From an uncultured Phascolarctobacterium sp. (lineage in GTDB: Bacteria; Bacillota; Negativicutes; Acidaminococcales; Acidaminococcaceae): 49,520 nt of DNA. How positions within the stretch are numbered: position 1 is the stretch's first letter; each line of letters opens with the position of its first letter. Below, piece after piece: positions 23,193-31,511 of this stretch. The stretch spans positions 1 to 49,520 of the forward strand of contig URGS01000012.1 of NCBI GenBank assembly GCA_900547415.1, read 5' to 3'. Under the pieces are notes generated by a model. The model had not been told where the DNA came from and did not search any database. It was given only the letters and a program-made list of their open reading frames with translations. The position numbers and the translations under genes are program-made.

Positions 23193-24740
23193 ATGGAAGA
23201 AACAAAAGCTGCGTCTAAAAAGACTTTAATGGATCGCTTTTTGAATACCGTTGAAGCCGCAGGCAACAGACTTCCAGACCCAGCCACATTATTTATTTTG
23301 TTGGCTGTATTTGTTTTAATTTTATCTGCTATTTTTGGCAGTATGGGTGTGTCCGCGGTTCATCCTGGCACTCATAAGGTTATTAAGGTCGTAAATCTTT
23401 TAACTGAGGACGGCTTTAGGATGATTTGGAGCAAGGCTGTTTCCAATTTCTCTGGCTTTGCACCTTTGGGAATGGTTCTTGTTTGTGTCATTGGTGCAGG
23501 CGTTGCGGAAAAGAGCGGCTTTTTGGCTGCCTTTATGCAGAAGGTTTTGGGTAGTGCTGCTCCGGCTCTTGTAACCTTTACAATTATTTTTGTTGGTATT
23601 AACGGCAACGTTGCAGGCGATGCTGCATTCGTAGTTCTTCCTCCTGTAGCAGGTGTGATTTTCCTAGGAATGGGACGTCATCCGCTTTTGGGGGTATTCT
23701 GCGGTTACGCCAGTGTTGCGGCTGGCTTCTGTGCTAATATTATGATTGGTATGTCCGACTCTTTGGCTTACGGCTTTACAGAAGCAGCAGCTCGTATGAT
23801 TGACCCCAATTATACTGGCTCTCCTGCAATTAACTACTACTTCCTGGTGGCTTCCTGCGTTGTTCTGTCACTGGTTGGTACTCTCGTTACTGAAAAATTT
23901 ATGGCTCCTCGCTTTGCAGGACAGGACCTGTCCAAATACGAGTTAGATGAAGAAACTTTACGCATTACTCCGCAAAAGAGCAAAGCTGTTACCTATGCTA
24001 TTGTTGCAACTTTAATTGCTTTAGGTATATTGGTTGCTCTTTGCCTTGGTGATAAGCCTGTATTGGGTGATCCTAAGACTGGCTCCATTATGGCAGGTAC
24101 ATCTCCCTTTATGACAGGTATTATTCTTACAGTCACCTTGATTCTCTTTGTTCCTGGTGCAGTTTATGGCTTTGCTTCCGGCAAATACAAGAGTGATAAG
24201 GATATGTTTGCTGATGTATCTCAGGCATTTAAAGATGTATCCGGTTACATCCTGCTGTGCTTCTTCTGCGCTCAATTTACAAGCTATTTTGCTTGGTCTA
24301 ATTTAGGTGCAGTTCTTGCTATCAAGGGCGCAAGTCTGCTGAAAGAGATGAGCTTCACAGGTGTTCCTTTGATTGTTGGCTTGGTTCTAGTTTCCTGTAT
24401 CGTAAATATTTTCATTGGTTCTGCATCTGCAAAGTGGGCGATTCTTGCTCCTGTAATGGTTCCTATGATGATGATTCTTGGCTATGACCCTGCAATTACT
24501 CAAGTAGCATATCGTATTGGTGACTCCATTACCAATCCGTTGTCTCCCTTGTTCTACTACTTCCCGCTGATTTTAGGCTTTGTACGTAGATATGAAAAGG
24601 ATACTGGTATGGGTACTATTATAGCTAACATGCTGCCCTATTCCTTCTTCTTTACTATTGCATGGATTGTTCTGCTGGTAATCTGGGTAACCTTTGATTT
24701 ACCATTAGGACCCGGCGGTTACGTACATCTGCCAAAATGA
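23193..24740 (+). CDS. AbgT-family transporter (second copy)
   Basis: A 515-residue integral membrane transporter of the AbgT family, homologous along its length to the one at 2452 (shared SGFAPLGMVLV and GSASAKWAILAPVMVPM signatures, and a C-terminal DLPLGPGG like the DIPLGLQ of the first). ATG 23193 follows GGAGGGA by about 7 bases. Two M20 amidohydrolases follow in the same direction. This matches the logic of the E. coli abg cluster, in which a transporter brings in p-aminobenzoyl-glutamate or a similar N-acyl amino acid for cleavage. A hairpin lies between, so the hydrolases may have their own promoter. Confidence 0.9.
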   Translation: MEETKAASKKTLMDRFLNTVEAAGNRLPDPATLFILLAVFVLILSAIFGSMGVSAVHPGTHKVIKVVNLLTEDGFRMIWSKAVSNFSGFAPLGMVLVCVIGAGVAEKSGFLAAFMQKVLGSAAPALVTFTIIFVGINGNVAGDAAFVVLPPVAGVIFLGMGRHPLLGVFCGYASVAAGFCANIMIGMSDSLAYGFTEAAARMIDPNYTGSPAINYYFLVASCVVLSLVGTLVTEKFMAPRFAGQDLSKYELDEETLRITPQKSKAVTYAIVATLIALGILVALCLGDKPVLGDPKTGSIMAGTSPFMTGIILTVTLILFVPGAVYGFASGKYKSDKDMFADVSQAFKDVSGYILLCFFCAQFTSYFAWSNLGAVLAIKGASLLKEMSFTGVPLIVGLVLVSCIVNIFIGSASAKWAILAPVMVPMMMILGYDPAITQVAYRIGDSITNPLSPLFYYFPLILGFVRRYEKDTGMGTIIANMLPYSFFFTIAWIVLLVIWVTFDLPLGPGGYVHLPK

Positions 24741-24750
24741 TTTGTTTATG

Positions 24751-24785
24751 TACAGGCGGGAGGCTGCTTCCGCCTGTATTATAAT
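24751..24785 (+). terminator. Probable terminator after the second AbgT gene
   Basis: A 9-bp perfect stem (24751-24759 with 24770-24778) is followed by TTATAATTT, a weak T tract. Confidence 0.6.
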
Positions 24786-24798
24786 TTGTGCTGTAATT

Positions 24799-24807
24799 TG
24801 GTATAAT
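24799..24807 (+). promoter_or_regulatory. Extended -10 promoter of the M20 pair
   Basis: TGGTATAAT lies about 95 bases before the first M20 gene. It is identical to the boxes at 2404 and 34421. Confidence 0.6.
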
Positions 24808-24900
24808 TGTTAGCAGTAAAATGACTGAGCAAAAGCAGGCGAAACGCACGTATAAAGATAAAACAGCTTGGTCAAATTGATTTTGAAAAAGAGGCAATTT

Positions 24901-26079
24901 ATGAACTTTAAAGATGAAGCGGCTGCACTGCAGCCATATATTCAAGACCAGCGTCGTTGGCTGCATGAGCATCCAGAGGTAACCTTTGCTGAAAAAAATA
25001 CTACGGAGCATATTGCCCGGGAATTAGAGCAAATGGGAATAGAAGTACAGCGTTTTTCTGACTACTATGGATGTATTGGTATCATTAAGGGCGGCAAGCC
25101 TGGTAAAACCATTCTTCTTCGTGGTGATATTGATGCTCTGCAGATTACTGAGGAAGTTAATCTAGAGTTTAAATCTCAAAATGATGGCGTTATGCATGCA
25201 TGTGGACATGACTGCCATACAGCAATGCTTCTTGGTGCTGCCAAGCTATTAAGTGCTCACAAAGAAGAGTTGCAGGGAACTGTTAAACTTTTGTTTCAGG
25301 CTGCAGAAGAGTGTGGTCATGGTTCTATCTACTATATTGAGCATGGCTGCCTGGATAATGTTGATGCTGCCTTTGCTATGCATGTAATGAATGAGCTTAG
25401 CGAAGGTACATTTAGTATTGAAAATGGTCCTAGAATGGCATCTTGTACTAATTTTACATTAACAGTACAAGGTGTTTCCGCTCATGGATCTACTCCTCAT
25501 CTGGGTAAGGATGCAATTGTAGCTGCAAGTGCTATTATTTTAAATATTCAAACACTGGTCAGCCGTTTTAATAATCCGCTGCAGCCTTTGGTTGTAACTA
25601 TTGGTTCTGTTAAGGCAGGCAAGCAATTTAACATTATCTCTGATCATGTGGAGATGACTGGCACGATCCGTTGCTTTGACAATGCTCTTTACGACGAAGT
25701 GCCTAAAATGCTGGAAAATATGTCAAAAGGAACTGCAGAGGCAATGGGCTGCAGTATCTCCTTTGATGTTGATACAAGGGAAATGTCTGCAACTAATGCT
25801 TATCCTGAACTGACTGCAGTGGCTCAAAGTGCTGCTGCAAAGCTTTATGGTGAAACTGTACTTGGTACTATGAAGCAAAAAATGGGTTCAGAGGATTTTA
25901 CATTTATTATGGAAAAGGTACCATCTGTGTTGGCTTTTATGGGATATCATAATGATGAGTGCGGTGCTGTAGAGCCTTTGCATTCCTGCCGTTTCTATCT
26001 GGATGACAGCTATCTTCATAAAGGTGCAGCATTGCATGCACAATTTGCTTTTGATTTTTTAGCGGGGGAGGGAAAGTAA
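24901..26079 (+). CDS. M20-family amidohydrolase (N-acyl amino acid hydrolase type), first of a pair
   Basis: A 392-residue M20D metallohydrolase. Such enzymes remove an acyl group from N-acyl amino acids (hippurate, N-acetyl amino acids, indole-acetyl amino acids). Motifs: HEHPEVTFAE near the start, RGDIDAL (74-80), the HACGHDCH metal site (99-106, with the M20D cysteine), E136-E137, and a lid domain with VSAHGSTPH. ATG 24901 has only a weak AAGAGG site. It is followed with no gap by a paralogue, so the two may act as a heteromer or on different substrates. Confidence 0.9.
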   Translation: MNFKDEAAALQPYIQDQRRWLHEHPEVTFAEKNTTEHIARELEQMGIEVQRFSDYYGCIGIIKGGKPGKTILLRGDIDALQITEEVNLEFKSQNDGVMHACGHDCHTAMLLGAAKLLSAHKEELQGTVKLLFQAAEECGHGSIYYIEHGCLDNVDAAFAMHVMNELSEGTFSIENGPRMASCTNFTLTVQGVSAHGSTPHLGKDAIVAASAIILNIQTLVSRFNNPLQPLVVTIGSVKAGKQFNIISDHVEMTGTIRCFDNALYDEVPKMLENMSKGTAEAMGCSISFDVDTREMSATNAYPELTAVAQSAAAKLYGETVLGTMKQKMGSEDFTFIMEKVPSVLAFMGYHNDECGAVEPLHSCRFYLDDSYLHKGAALHAQFAFDFLAGEGK

Positions 26080-27261
26080 ATGCTTAATGTAAAAGAACTG
26101 GCCTTAGAGCAAAAGAACTATATTACAGAGCAGCGTCATTATTTTCACTCTCATCCGGAGCTTGGAACTGAAGAATATAATACTACCAAGCATATTGCAG
26201 AGGAGCTGCAGAAAATGGGCGTGGAGGTTATTACCTTTACAGAATGTACTGGCTGTGTAGGTGTTATTAAGGGGGATCATCCAGGTAAAACCGTTATGCT
26301 GCGTGCAGATATTGATGCACTGCCTATTCAGGAGGGTGACCTTAGTAAGTCCTATGCTTCTCAGACTCCAGGTGTAATGCATGCATGTGGTCATGATTGT
26401 CACACCGCTATGCTTTTAGGTGCTGCCAAAATTTTGAGCACTCATAGGGAAGAAATTCATGGTACTGTAAAGCTGCTTTTCCAAATGGCAGAGGAGATTG
26501 GTACTGAATCACGTCATTATGTGGAAAATGGCTCACTGTATGGTGTGGACGCTATTTTTGGTATGCATATCTGGTCCCTGATTGATGCTGGGTACGCAAA
26601 TTTTGAGGATGGTGAGCGTATGGCCTGCAGCGACCGTTTTACTATCCGTATTCACGGAAAGGCTGCTCATGGAAGTGCGCCCAATGAGGGTGTAGATGCT
26701 ATTGTAGCTGCGGCTGCTGTAGTAATGGGCTTGCAGCAGCTTGTAAGCCGTAAAAATGAGCCTCAGAACACCTTTGTACTTACTGTGGGTATGATGAACG
26801 GCGGCAAGCAAAATAATGTCATTGCTGACTATGTTGAGCTGGTTGGTACTACCAGAGTATTTAACAAGGCATTTCGTAAGACTTTGCCTGACCTTATTGG
26901 AGATACTGCCAAAGCTATTGCAGCTGGTTATGGCTGCGAAGTGGAAAGCACCTACTTCTTTGGCCCTGCACCTTTAATTAACGAGCATAAGAACTTGAAC
27001 GATATTGCTCGCGGTGCAGTACGCAAAATCATGGGCGATGGTGCACTGATACATATGGACAAGCTTATGGGTGCAGAAGACTTCTCCGTATATCTTGATA
27101 AGGTACCTGGTGTATATGGTTTTTTGGGCGGACGCAACGAGAGCAAAGGAATTTGCTGCGTTCATCATCATCCTGCTTTTGATGTTGATGAGGATACTTT
27201 CCCTGATGGAACTGCAGTGTATACTCAATTTGCTCTTGATTACTTGTTGGAAAATAAATAG
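26080..27261 (+). CDS. M20-family amidohydrolase, second of a pair
   Basis: A 393-residue M20D metallohydrolase paralogous to the preceding gene. Visible motifs are HSHPELGTEE, RADIDALPI (75-83), HACGHDCH (101-108), E138-E139 and AAHGSAPN. GGGGGAGGG lies 8 bases before its ATG, inside the end of the first gene, so translation is coupled. Both copies keep their metal ligands, unlike E. coli AbgA/AbgB, where both subunits are needed but are more divergent. The substrate is unknown; it is probably an N-acylated amino acid or dipeptide brought in by the AbgT protein. Confidence 0.9.
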   Translation: MLNVKELALEQKNYITEQRHYFHSHPELGTEEYNTTKHIAEELQKMGVEVITFTECTGCVGVIKGDHPGKTVMLRADIDALPIQEGDLSKSYASQTPGVMHACGHDCHTAMLLGAAKILSTHREEIHGTVKLLFQMAEEIGTESRHYVENGSLYGVDAIFGMHIWSLIDAGYANFEDGERMACSDRFTIRIHGKAAHGSAPNEGVDAIVAAAAVVMGLQQLVSRKNEPQNTFVLTVGMMNGGKQNNVIADYVELVGTTRVFNKAFRKTLPDLIGDTAKAIAAGYGCEVESTYFFGPAPLINEHKNLNDIARGAVRKIMGDGALIHMDKLMGAEDFSVYLDKVPGVYGFLGGRNESKGICCVHHHPAFDVDEDTFPDGTAVYTQFALDYLLENK

Positions 27262-27308
27262 TATAGAGCAGCATATATTTTGCCATAGACACGTTTAGAA
27301 CATAATAA

Positions 27309-27368
27309 ATCCCGTGAATTGCATGTGCTATATAATAGACACACCGCATATTCACGGGATTTTGTTTT
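27309..27368. terminator. Bidirectional terminator between the M20 pair and the OFA transporter
   Basis: An 11-bp stem (27309-27319 with 27350-27360) is followed by TTTGTTTT on the plus strand. It lies between convergent genes. Confidence 0.75.
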
Positions 27369-27440
27369 AATATTTATTTGCAGTGGATAGTGATTTAAAA
27401 GCAGCTATCTGGAAAAATAAGAGGTAGTGCTTATAAAATC

Positions 27441-28667
27441 TTAAGCCTGTTTGCAAGTAGGAGCATTGCTGAGTTTTAGGATAATCGCAATTACTAAGCT
27501 CAGTACAAAGCAGCCGGAGAAGAAGTAAAGGGTAATGCTGTAGCTGTTAGTACGCTCGTAGATTAAGGACAGCAGCAGAGGACCAGCAATACCTGCTAAA
27601 CCCCAGGCGGTAAGAATGCGTCCATGAATGGCACTCAGCTGCTTAGTACCGAACAGGTCGCTAAGATAAGCAGGCATGCAGGAAAAGCCGCCGCCATAGC
27701 AAGTAATGATAATGAAAATCAAAGTTTGGAACCAGAAGCTGTCGGTTACATCTGCCAAGAGGTAGAAGGCAGCAATTTCAATAAGGAAAAATACCACATA
27801 GGTATTTTTGCGGCCAATATAGTCAGAGATCGTGGACCAAAAGATACGACCGCCGCCGTTTAAAAGGCCAATGATACCTACCATTGATGCTGCTGCTAAA
27901 GGAGACATTTTGATTACCTCCTGAGCCATAGGAGAAGCTACGGCCAAAAGACCAATACCACAAGTAATGTTGGTGAAGAAAATCCACCACAATGCGTAAA
28001 AATGCCAAGACTTCATAGCTTCGTTAACAGTAAATTGTGCAGGCTGATTTTGGGGAACAATAACTTTATGCTTGCCTGCGCCAGCTGGTGCAGCAGCTTT
28101 AGGAGGTTCCAGATAGAGGGCAGAGGATACCATTACAACTGCATATACACAGCCTAAAATTACAAAGTTTTGAATAAGACCGTATTTCGCAATCAGGATT
28201 TGCATAACAGGCCCTGCAATAAGACTAGCGAAGCCAAACCCCATAATTGCCAGACCTGTAGCCAGACCACGATTATTCGGGAACCATTTAACCAAGGTGG
28301 AAACAGGAGTAATATAGCCGGTTCCAAGACCGATGCCGCCAATTACGCCATAGGAAAGATACAAGAGCCAAAGATTATGCTGGTTTAGAGCATAGGCTGT
28401 GCCCAGCATACCTGTGGTGAAAAAAGCAGCAGCTAAAAGACCGCTGCTGCGGGGACCATAGCGTTCTACGTAGCTGCCCAAAAATCCGGCAGACAGGCCT
28501 AGAAACAGTATGGCCAGAGAAAAGGTCCAGGTTACTTCTTTAAGAGTAAATCCCATGGACTCCATAATAGGTTTGGTAAGTACGCTCCATGCGTATACAC
28601 TGCCAATACTGATGTGGATACCGATTGCTGCTAAAACTATGAGCCATTTGTTTTTTGTTTGCTGCAT
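27441..28667 (-). CDS. OFA-family MFS transporter (oxalate/formate antiporter family)
   Basis: A 408-residue major facilitator protein with twelve predicted membrane segments. The OFA-type opening (GIHISIGSVYAWSVLTKPI), GLGTGYITPVSTLVKWFPNNRGLATGLA and the mid-protein GGGRIFWSTISDYIGRKNTY loop are characteristic. The family carries small carboxylates; individual substrates (oxalate, formate, lactate, others) vary. ATG 28667 was chosen because AGAGG lies about 9 bases upstream and longer starts would translate through the riboswitch. Control by a ZTP/ZMP riboswitch suggests a link with one-carbon metabolism, making formate the attractive guess. Confidence 0.88.
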   Translation of the reverse strand: MQQTKNKWLIVLAAIGIHISIGSVYAWSVLTKPIMESMGFTLKEVTWTFSLAILFLGLSAGFLGSYVERYGPRSSGLLAAAFFTTGMLGTAYALNQHNLWLLYLSYGVIGGIGLGTGYITPVSTLVKWFPNNRGLATGLAIMGFGFASLIAGPVMQILIAKYGLIQNFVILGCVYAVVMVSSALYLEPPKAAAPAGAGKHKVIVPQNQPAQFTVNEAMKSWHFYALWWIFFTNITCGIGLLAVASPMAQEVIKMSPLAAASMVGIIGLLNGGGRIFWSTISDYIGRKNTYVVFFLIEIAAFYLLADVTDSFWFQTLIFIIITCYGGGFSCMPAYLSDLFGTKQLSAIHGRILTAWGLAGIAGPLLLSLIYERTNSYSITLYFFSGCFVLSLVIAIILKLSNAPTCKQA

Positions 28668-28730
28668 TGTGAAAACCTCTTTTCGTGACAAATTATGACA
28701 AATAGATATCATAGCATTTGCCGCCAAAAC

Positions 28731-28764
28731 AAAAAACGCCTGGGCGCAAATGCTTGCCCAGACG
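28731..28764 (-). terminator. Terminator arm of the ZTP riboswitch
   Basis: On the minus strand a 10-bp GC-rich stem built from the aptamer 3' end (CGTCTGGGC with GCCCAGGCG) runs into TTTTTT. Ligand binding to the CTGGGC strand would prevent this hairpin and allow readthrough. Confidence 0.85.
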
Positions 28765-28826
28765 GTCGGCTGAATCACAATGCAGTCCATGTGGTTAAAT
28801 CCACTAATCCGTCAGTCCTGCATTGT
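28750..28826 (-). promoter_or_regulatory. ZTP/ZMP riboswitch (pfl motif)
   Basis: Read on the minus strand, an 8-bp closing helix ACAATGCA/TGCATTGT (28826-28819 with 28784-28777) encloses GGACTGACGG and a GTGG/CCAC hairpin with CATGGAC. It is followed by GCCGACCGTCTGGGCA. The GACTGACGG, ACCACATGGA and CCGACCGNCTGGGC blocks are those I recall as the conserved core of the pfl/ZTP aptamer, which senses the purine intermediate ZMP/ZTP when 10-formyl-tetrahydrofolate is short. The last block doubles as the left arm of a terminator, as in known members. Confidence 0.85.
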
Positions 28827-28845
28827 TTTATATAATTGTATCTTC

Positions 28846-28873
28846 ATTATAACCTAAGAAATGATTTTGTCAA
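28846..28873 (-). promoter_or_regulatory. Promoter of the riboswitch-OFA transcript
   Basis: On the minus strand, consensus TTGACA (28868-28873), a 16-base spacer and TATAAT (28846-28851) lie just upstream of the riboswitch. Confidence 0.85.
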
Positions 28874-29019
28874 ATTAATTTTTTGTAACATTTATTACAC
28901 ATAGATTTTACGTGTAGTACTGCTCTACTTGTGATAAAATAAAAATGTTAGGTATTTACATTTAACAAAAAGCTATTTTGGCTTTTCTATATAAGAGTTT
29001 TCTTAAAGGAGGAATTTAA

Positions 29020-29682
29020 ATGCATATTACTTTTGAGGAAATTGCAAAGAATGAAACTATACGTACATATATTCAAAAGGCTGATGAGTCCTTGATTGCC
29101 CTTGGCTACACAGAACATAGCTTCCCTCATGTTACTCGTGTGGCGGCTACTGCACGTATGATTTTGGAGAAATTGGGATATTCTGACCGTGATGCAGAGC
29201 TTGCTGCTATTGCAGGCTACATGCACGATATAGGAAATGTTATTAATCGAATTGACCATGCACAGAGTGGTGCTGTTATGGCATTTCGTATTTTGGATCA
29301 GCTACACTGCGATACAGAAGAAATTGCCACCATTATTACTGCTATTGGCAACCATGATGAAAGTACGGCCTTCCCAGTTAATCCTGTGGCGGCTGCTTTG
29401 ATTATTGCGGATAAATGCGATGTACGCTATACTCGTGTTCGTGATAAATCTACTGTAGGCTTTGATATACATGATAGAGTTAATTATGCTGTAAAAAAAT
29501 CCAAGGTTATTGTAGACGCTGAGCAAAAGCTTATCTGCTTGGATTTGACTATTGATACAACAGTATGTAATGTTATGGAATACTTTGAAATATTTATTGG
29601 TCGTATGCTGCTTTGTCAGAAGGCGGCAGCCAAGCTGGAAACTACTTTTAAGCTGATGATTAATAATCAGCAGGTTATGTAG
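29020..29682 (+). CDS. HD-domain phosphohydrolase
   Basis: A 220-residue HD-superfamily protein. The metal-binding histidines and aspartate are H37 (FPHVTR), H69-D70 (MHDIGN) and H80 (IDHAQSG), followed by NHDES and ADKCD. Family members hydrolyse nucleotides or phosphate esters. The C-terminal 60 residues (about 160-220) form a separate small domain with alternating hydrophobic residues that I do not recognise. ATG 29020 has AAAGGAGG upstream. It is divergent from the OFA transporter and convergent with the sodium symporter, so it is probably monocistronic. Substrate unknown. Confidence 0.85.
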   Translation: MHITFEEIAKNETIRTYIQKADESLIALGYTEHSFPHVTRVAATARMILEKLGYSDRDAELAAIAGYMHDIGNVINRIDHAQSGAVMAFRILDQLHCDTEEIATIITAIGNHDESTAFPVNPVAAALIIADKCDVRYTRVRDKSTVGFDIHDRVNYAVKKSKVIVDAEQKLICLDLTIDTTVCNVMEYFEIFIGRMLLCQKAAAKLETTFKLMINNQQVM

Positions 29683-29767
29683 GTAAGAGTTAATAGTTTG
29701 GACCTTATCCATAGCTAGAGGTATTTTTGTGAGTTCTGAATAGGCCAATAATTTTATTGGGAATATG

Positions 29768-29806
29768 AAAATGGACCCTTCCATTAAGGATGGGTCCATT
29801 TTGAAT
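29768..29806. terminator. Bidirectional terminator between the HD and NSS genes
   Basis: An 11-bp perfect stem (29768-29778 with 29792-29802) is flanked by A-rich and T-rich ends, between convergent genes. Confidence 0.85.
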
Positions 29807-29817
29807 TTTAGCTATGT

Positions 29818-31188
29818 TTATTTAAAGAAAATTGCCTTATAACCCATTACGAAGATGTAGAGTACGATGAAAGGCAGAATGTAGGTTGCATAGAAGCGAA
29901 TCCATTTAGGGAATGCAATACCTTTACCAGTATCAGCTTCCTTCATAAAGTTATCCCAGCCCCAACCATAACGGCTTGTGCAGAAGGTCAGGTAAACAAG
30001 GCTGCCCAGAGGAAGCAGATTGTTACTTACAAGGAAGTCCTCTAAGTCAAGAATGCAGGAGCCTTTGCCAAGAGGCTGAATGAAGCTCAGGTGATTGAAG
30101 CCTAAAGCACAGGGCAAGGACAGAATGATGATTGCGATGATGTTGTAGCGAATAGCCTTTTGACGGCTCCAACCTGTCAAATCGCAAATGCAGGAAGTAA
30201 TGTTTTCGAATACAGCAATAACTGTAGAGAGTGCTGCAAACAGCATAAAAAGGAAGAACAGGGAACCCCACAGCTGACCGCCAGCCATAGCGTTGAATAC
30301 GTTAGGCAGGGTTACGAACAACAGGTTAGGGCCGCTGCCCGGGTTGATGCCGAAGCTGAAGCAGGCAGGGAAAATAATCAGGCCGGAAATAGTTGCTACG
30401 AAGGTATCAAGGCAGATAATCCAGATAGCTTCACCAGTAAGGCTGCGTTCCTTGCCAATGTAGCTGCCGAAGATTGCCAAAGCACCGATACCAAGGCTCA
30501 AAGTAAAGAAGGCTTGGCCCATTGCTGCAAATACTACTTCTTCTACACCATGCTCAACTACTTTGCTGAAGTCAGGATACAGATAGTATTTCAGGCCCAG
30601 CTCGCTGTTAGGGAGCATAACAGAGTTAGCTGCAAGAATCAGCATTAAGAAAAGCAGGCAGACCATCATAACCTTAGTGATACGCTCTACACCGTTTTGT
30701 ACGCCCATATAGCAGATGCCAAAGCCAACAAGAACAATCAGAATCATGTTGCCAATCATGGTAACAGGGTCGCCTAAAAGTCCAACAAAGACATTAGTAA
30801 CACCATTAGTGTCTAACCCTACAAAATCGCCAATTGCCATTTTGTAAACGTAATACAGCATCCAACCGGAAACTGTAGTGTAGAACATCATTAAAATAAC
30901 GTTACCGGCAATAGCACCGTATTTGTAAAGATGCCATTTGGTACCTTTGGGCTCAAGTACGTCAAAGGAAAGTGCAGCACTGCGGACACTGGCACGTCCT
31001 ACTGCAAATTCTGCAACCATAATGGGCAGACCAAGAATCAGCAGGAAAAACAGGTAAATGAGTACAAAGGATGCACCGCCGTAAAGACCTGTAATATAGG
31101 GGAAACGCCATACGTTACCAAGACCTATAGCACAGCCTGCTGAAATTAAAATAAAGCCAAGTCGTGATGAAAAATTCTCTCTGTCCAA
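29818..31188 (-). CDS. Sodium-dependent transporter of the NSS/SNF family
   Basis: A 456-residue LeuT-fold sodium symporter, usually for amino acids or related solutes. The first helix carries the family signature GCAIGLGNVWRFPYI with the unwound substrate and sodium site, and the early GASFVLIYLFFLL-GLPIMVAEFAVGR is typical. About 11-12 membrane segments fit the length, shorter than eukaryotic members. The start codon is TTG 31188, with AAAGGA about 9 bases upstream and the family-typical residues starting at once. No helper genes are adjacent. Confidence 0.92.
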   Translation of the reverse strand: MDRENFSSRLGFILISAGCAIGLGNVWRFPYITGLYGGASFVLIYLFFLLILGLPIMVAEFAVGRASVRSAALSFDVLEPKGTKWHLYKYGAIAGNVILMMFYTTVSGWMLYYVYKMAIGDFVGLDTNGVTNVFVGLLGDPVTMIGNMILIVLVGFGICYMGVQNGVERITKVMMVCLLFLMLILAANSVMLPNSELGLKYYLYPDFSKVVEHGVEEVVFAAMGQAFFTLSLGIGALAIFGSYIGKERSLTGEAIWIICLDTFVATISGLIIFPACFSFGINPGSGPNLLFVTLPNVFNAMAGGQLWGSLFFLFMLFAALSTVIAVFENITSCICDLTGWSRQKAIRYNIIAIIILSLPCALGFNHLSFIQPLGKGSCILDLEDFLVSNNLLPLGSLVYLTFCTSRYGWGWDNFMKEADTGKGIAFPKWIRFYATYILPFIVLYIFVMGYKAIFFK

Positions 31189-31242
31189 TTTTCCAATTCC
31201 TTTCTCAAAAATATCACAAAATTTTCAAATAATTACTTACCT

Positions 31243-31271
31243 ATTATAAATTAAGATTACTTAAATGGCAA
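31243..31271 (-). promoter_or_regulatory. Promoter of the NSS symporter gene
   Basis: On the minus strand, TTGCCA (31266-31271), a 17-base spacer and TATAAT (31243-31248) lie about 55 bases before the start. Confidence 0.65.
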
Positions 31272-31425
31272 GACTTGCAGTAAGGAAATATACGAATAAT
31301 TTTGCATTTTTGGGGTAAGTTGATTGTTTTTGATAAAAAGTACAGTAAATACATTAAAAATATGCGTATGAAGAATACAAAAGTTTAATTGGTGTGGAGC
31401 TGGAGATGTGAGTGTTTTAATTTTG

Positions 31426-31467
31426 TTGACGAATATAATCATGGCTTCTATAATTAATTTATAGAAG
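31426..31467 (+). promoter_or_regulatory. Promoter with overlapping palindromic operator, rubredoxin-GltB gene
   Basis: TTGACG (31426-31431), a 17-base spacer and TATAAT (31449-31454) form a strong promoter. A 9-bp perfect inverted repeat, CTTCTATAA (31445-31453) with TTATAGAAG (31459-31467), covers the -10 box and the start site. That is where a repressor dimer would block transcription. Confidence 0.75.
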
Positions 31468-31511
31468 AGATTTGAAGCTAATATTTTTTTGAAATGTAAG
31501 GAGGTAAGACT

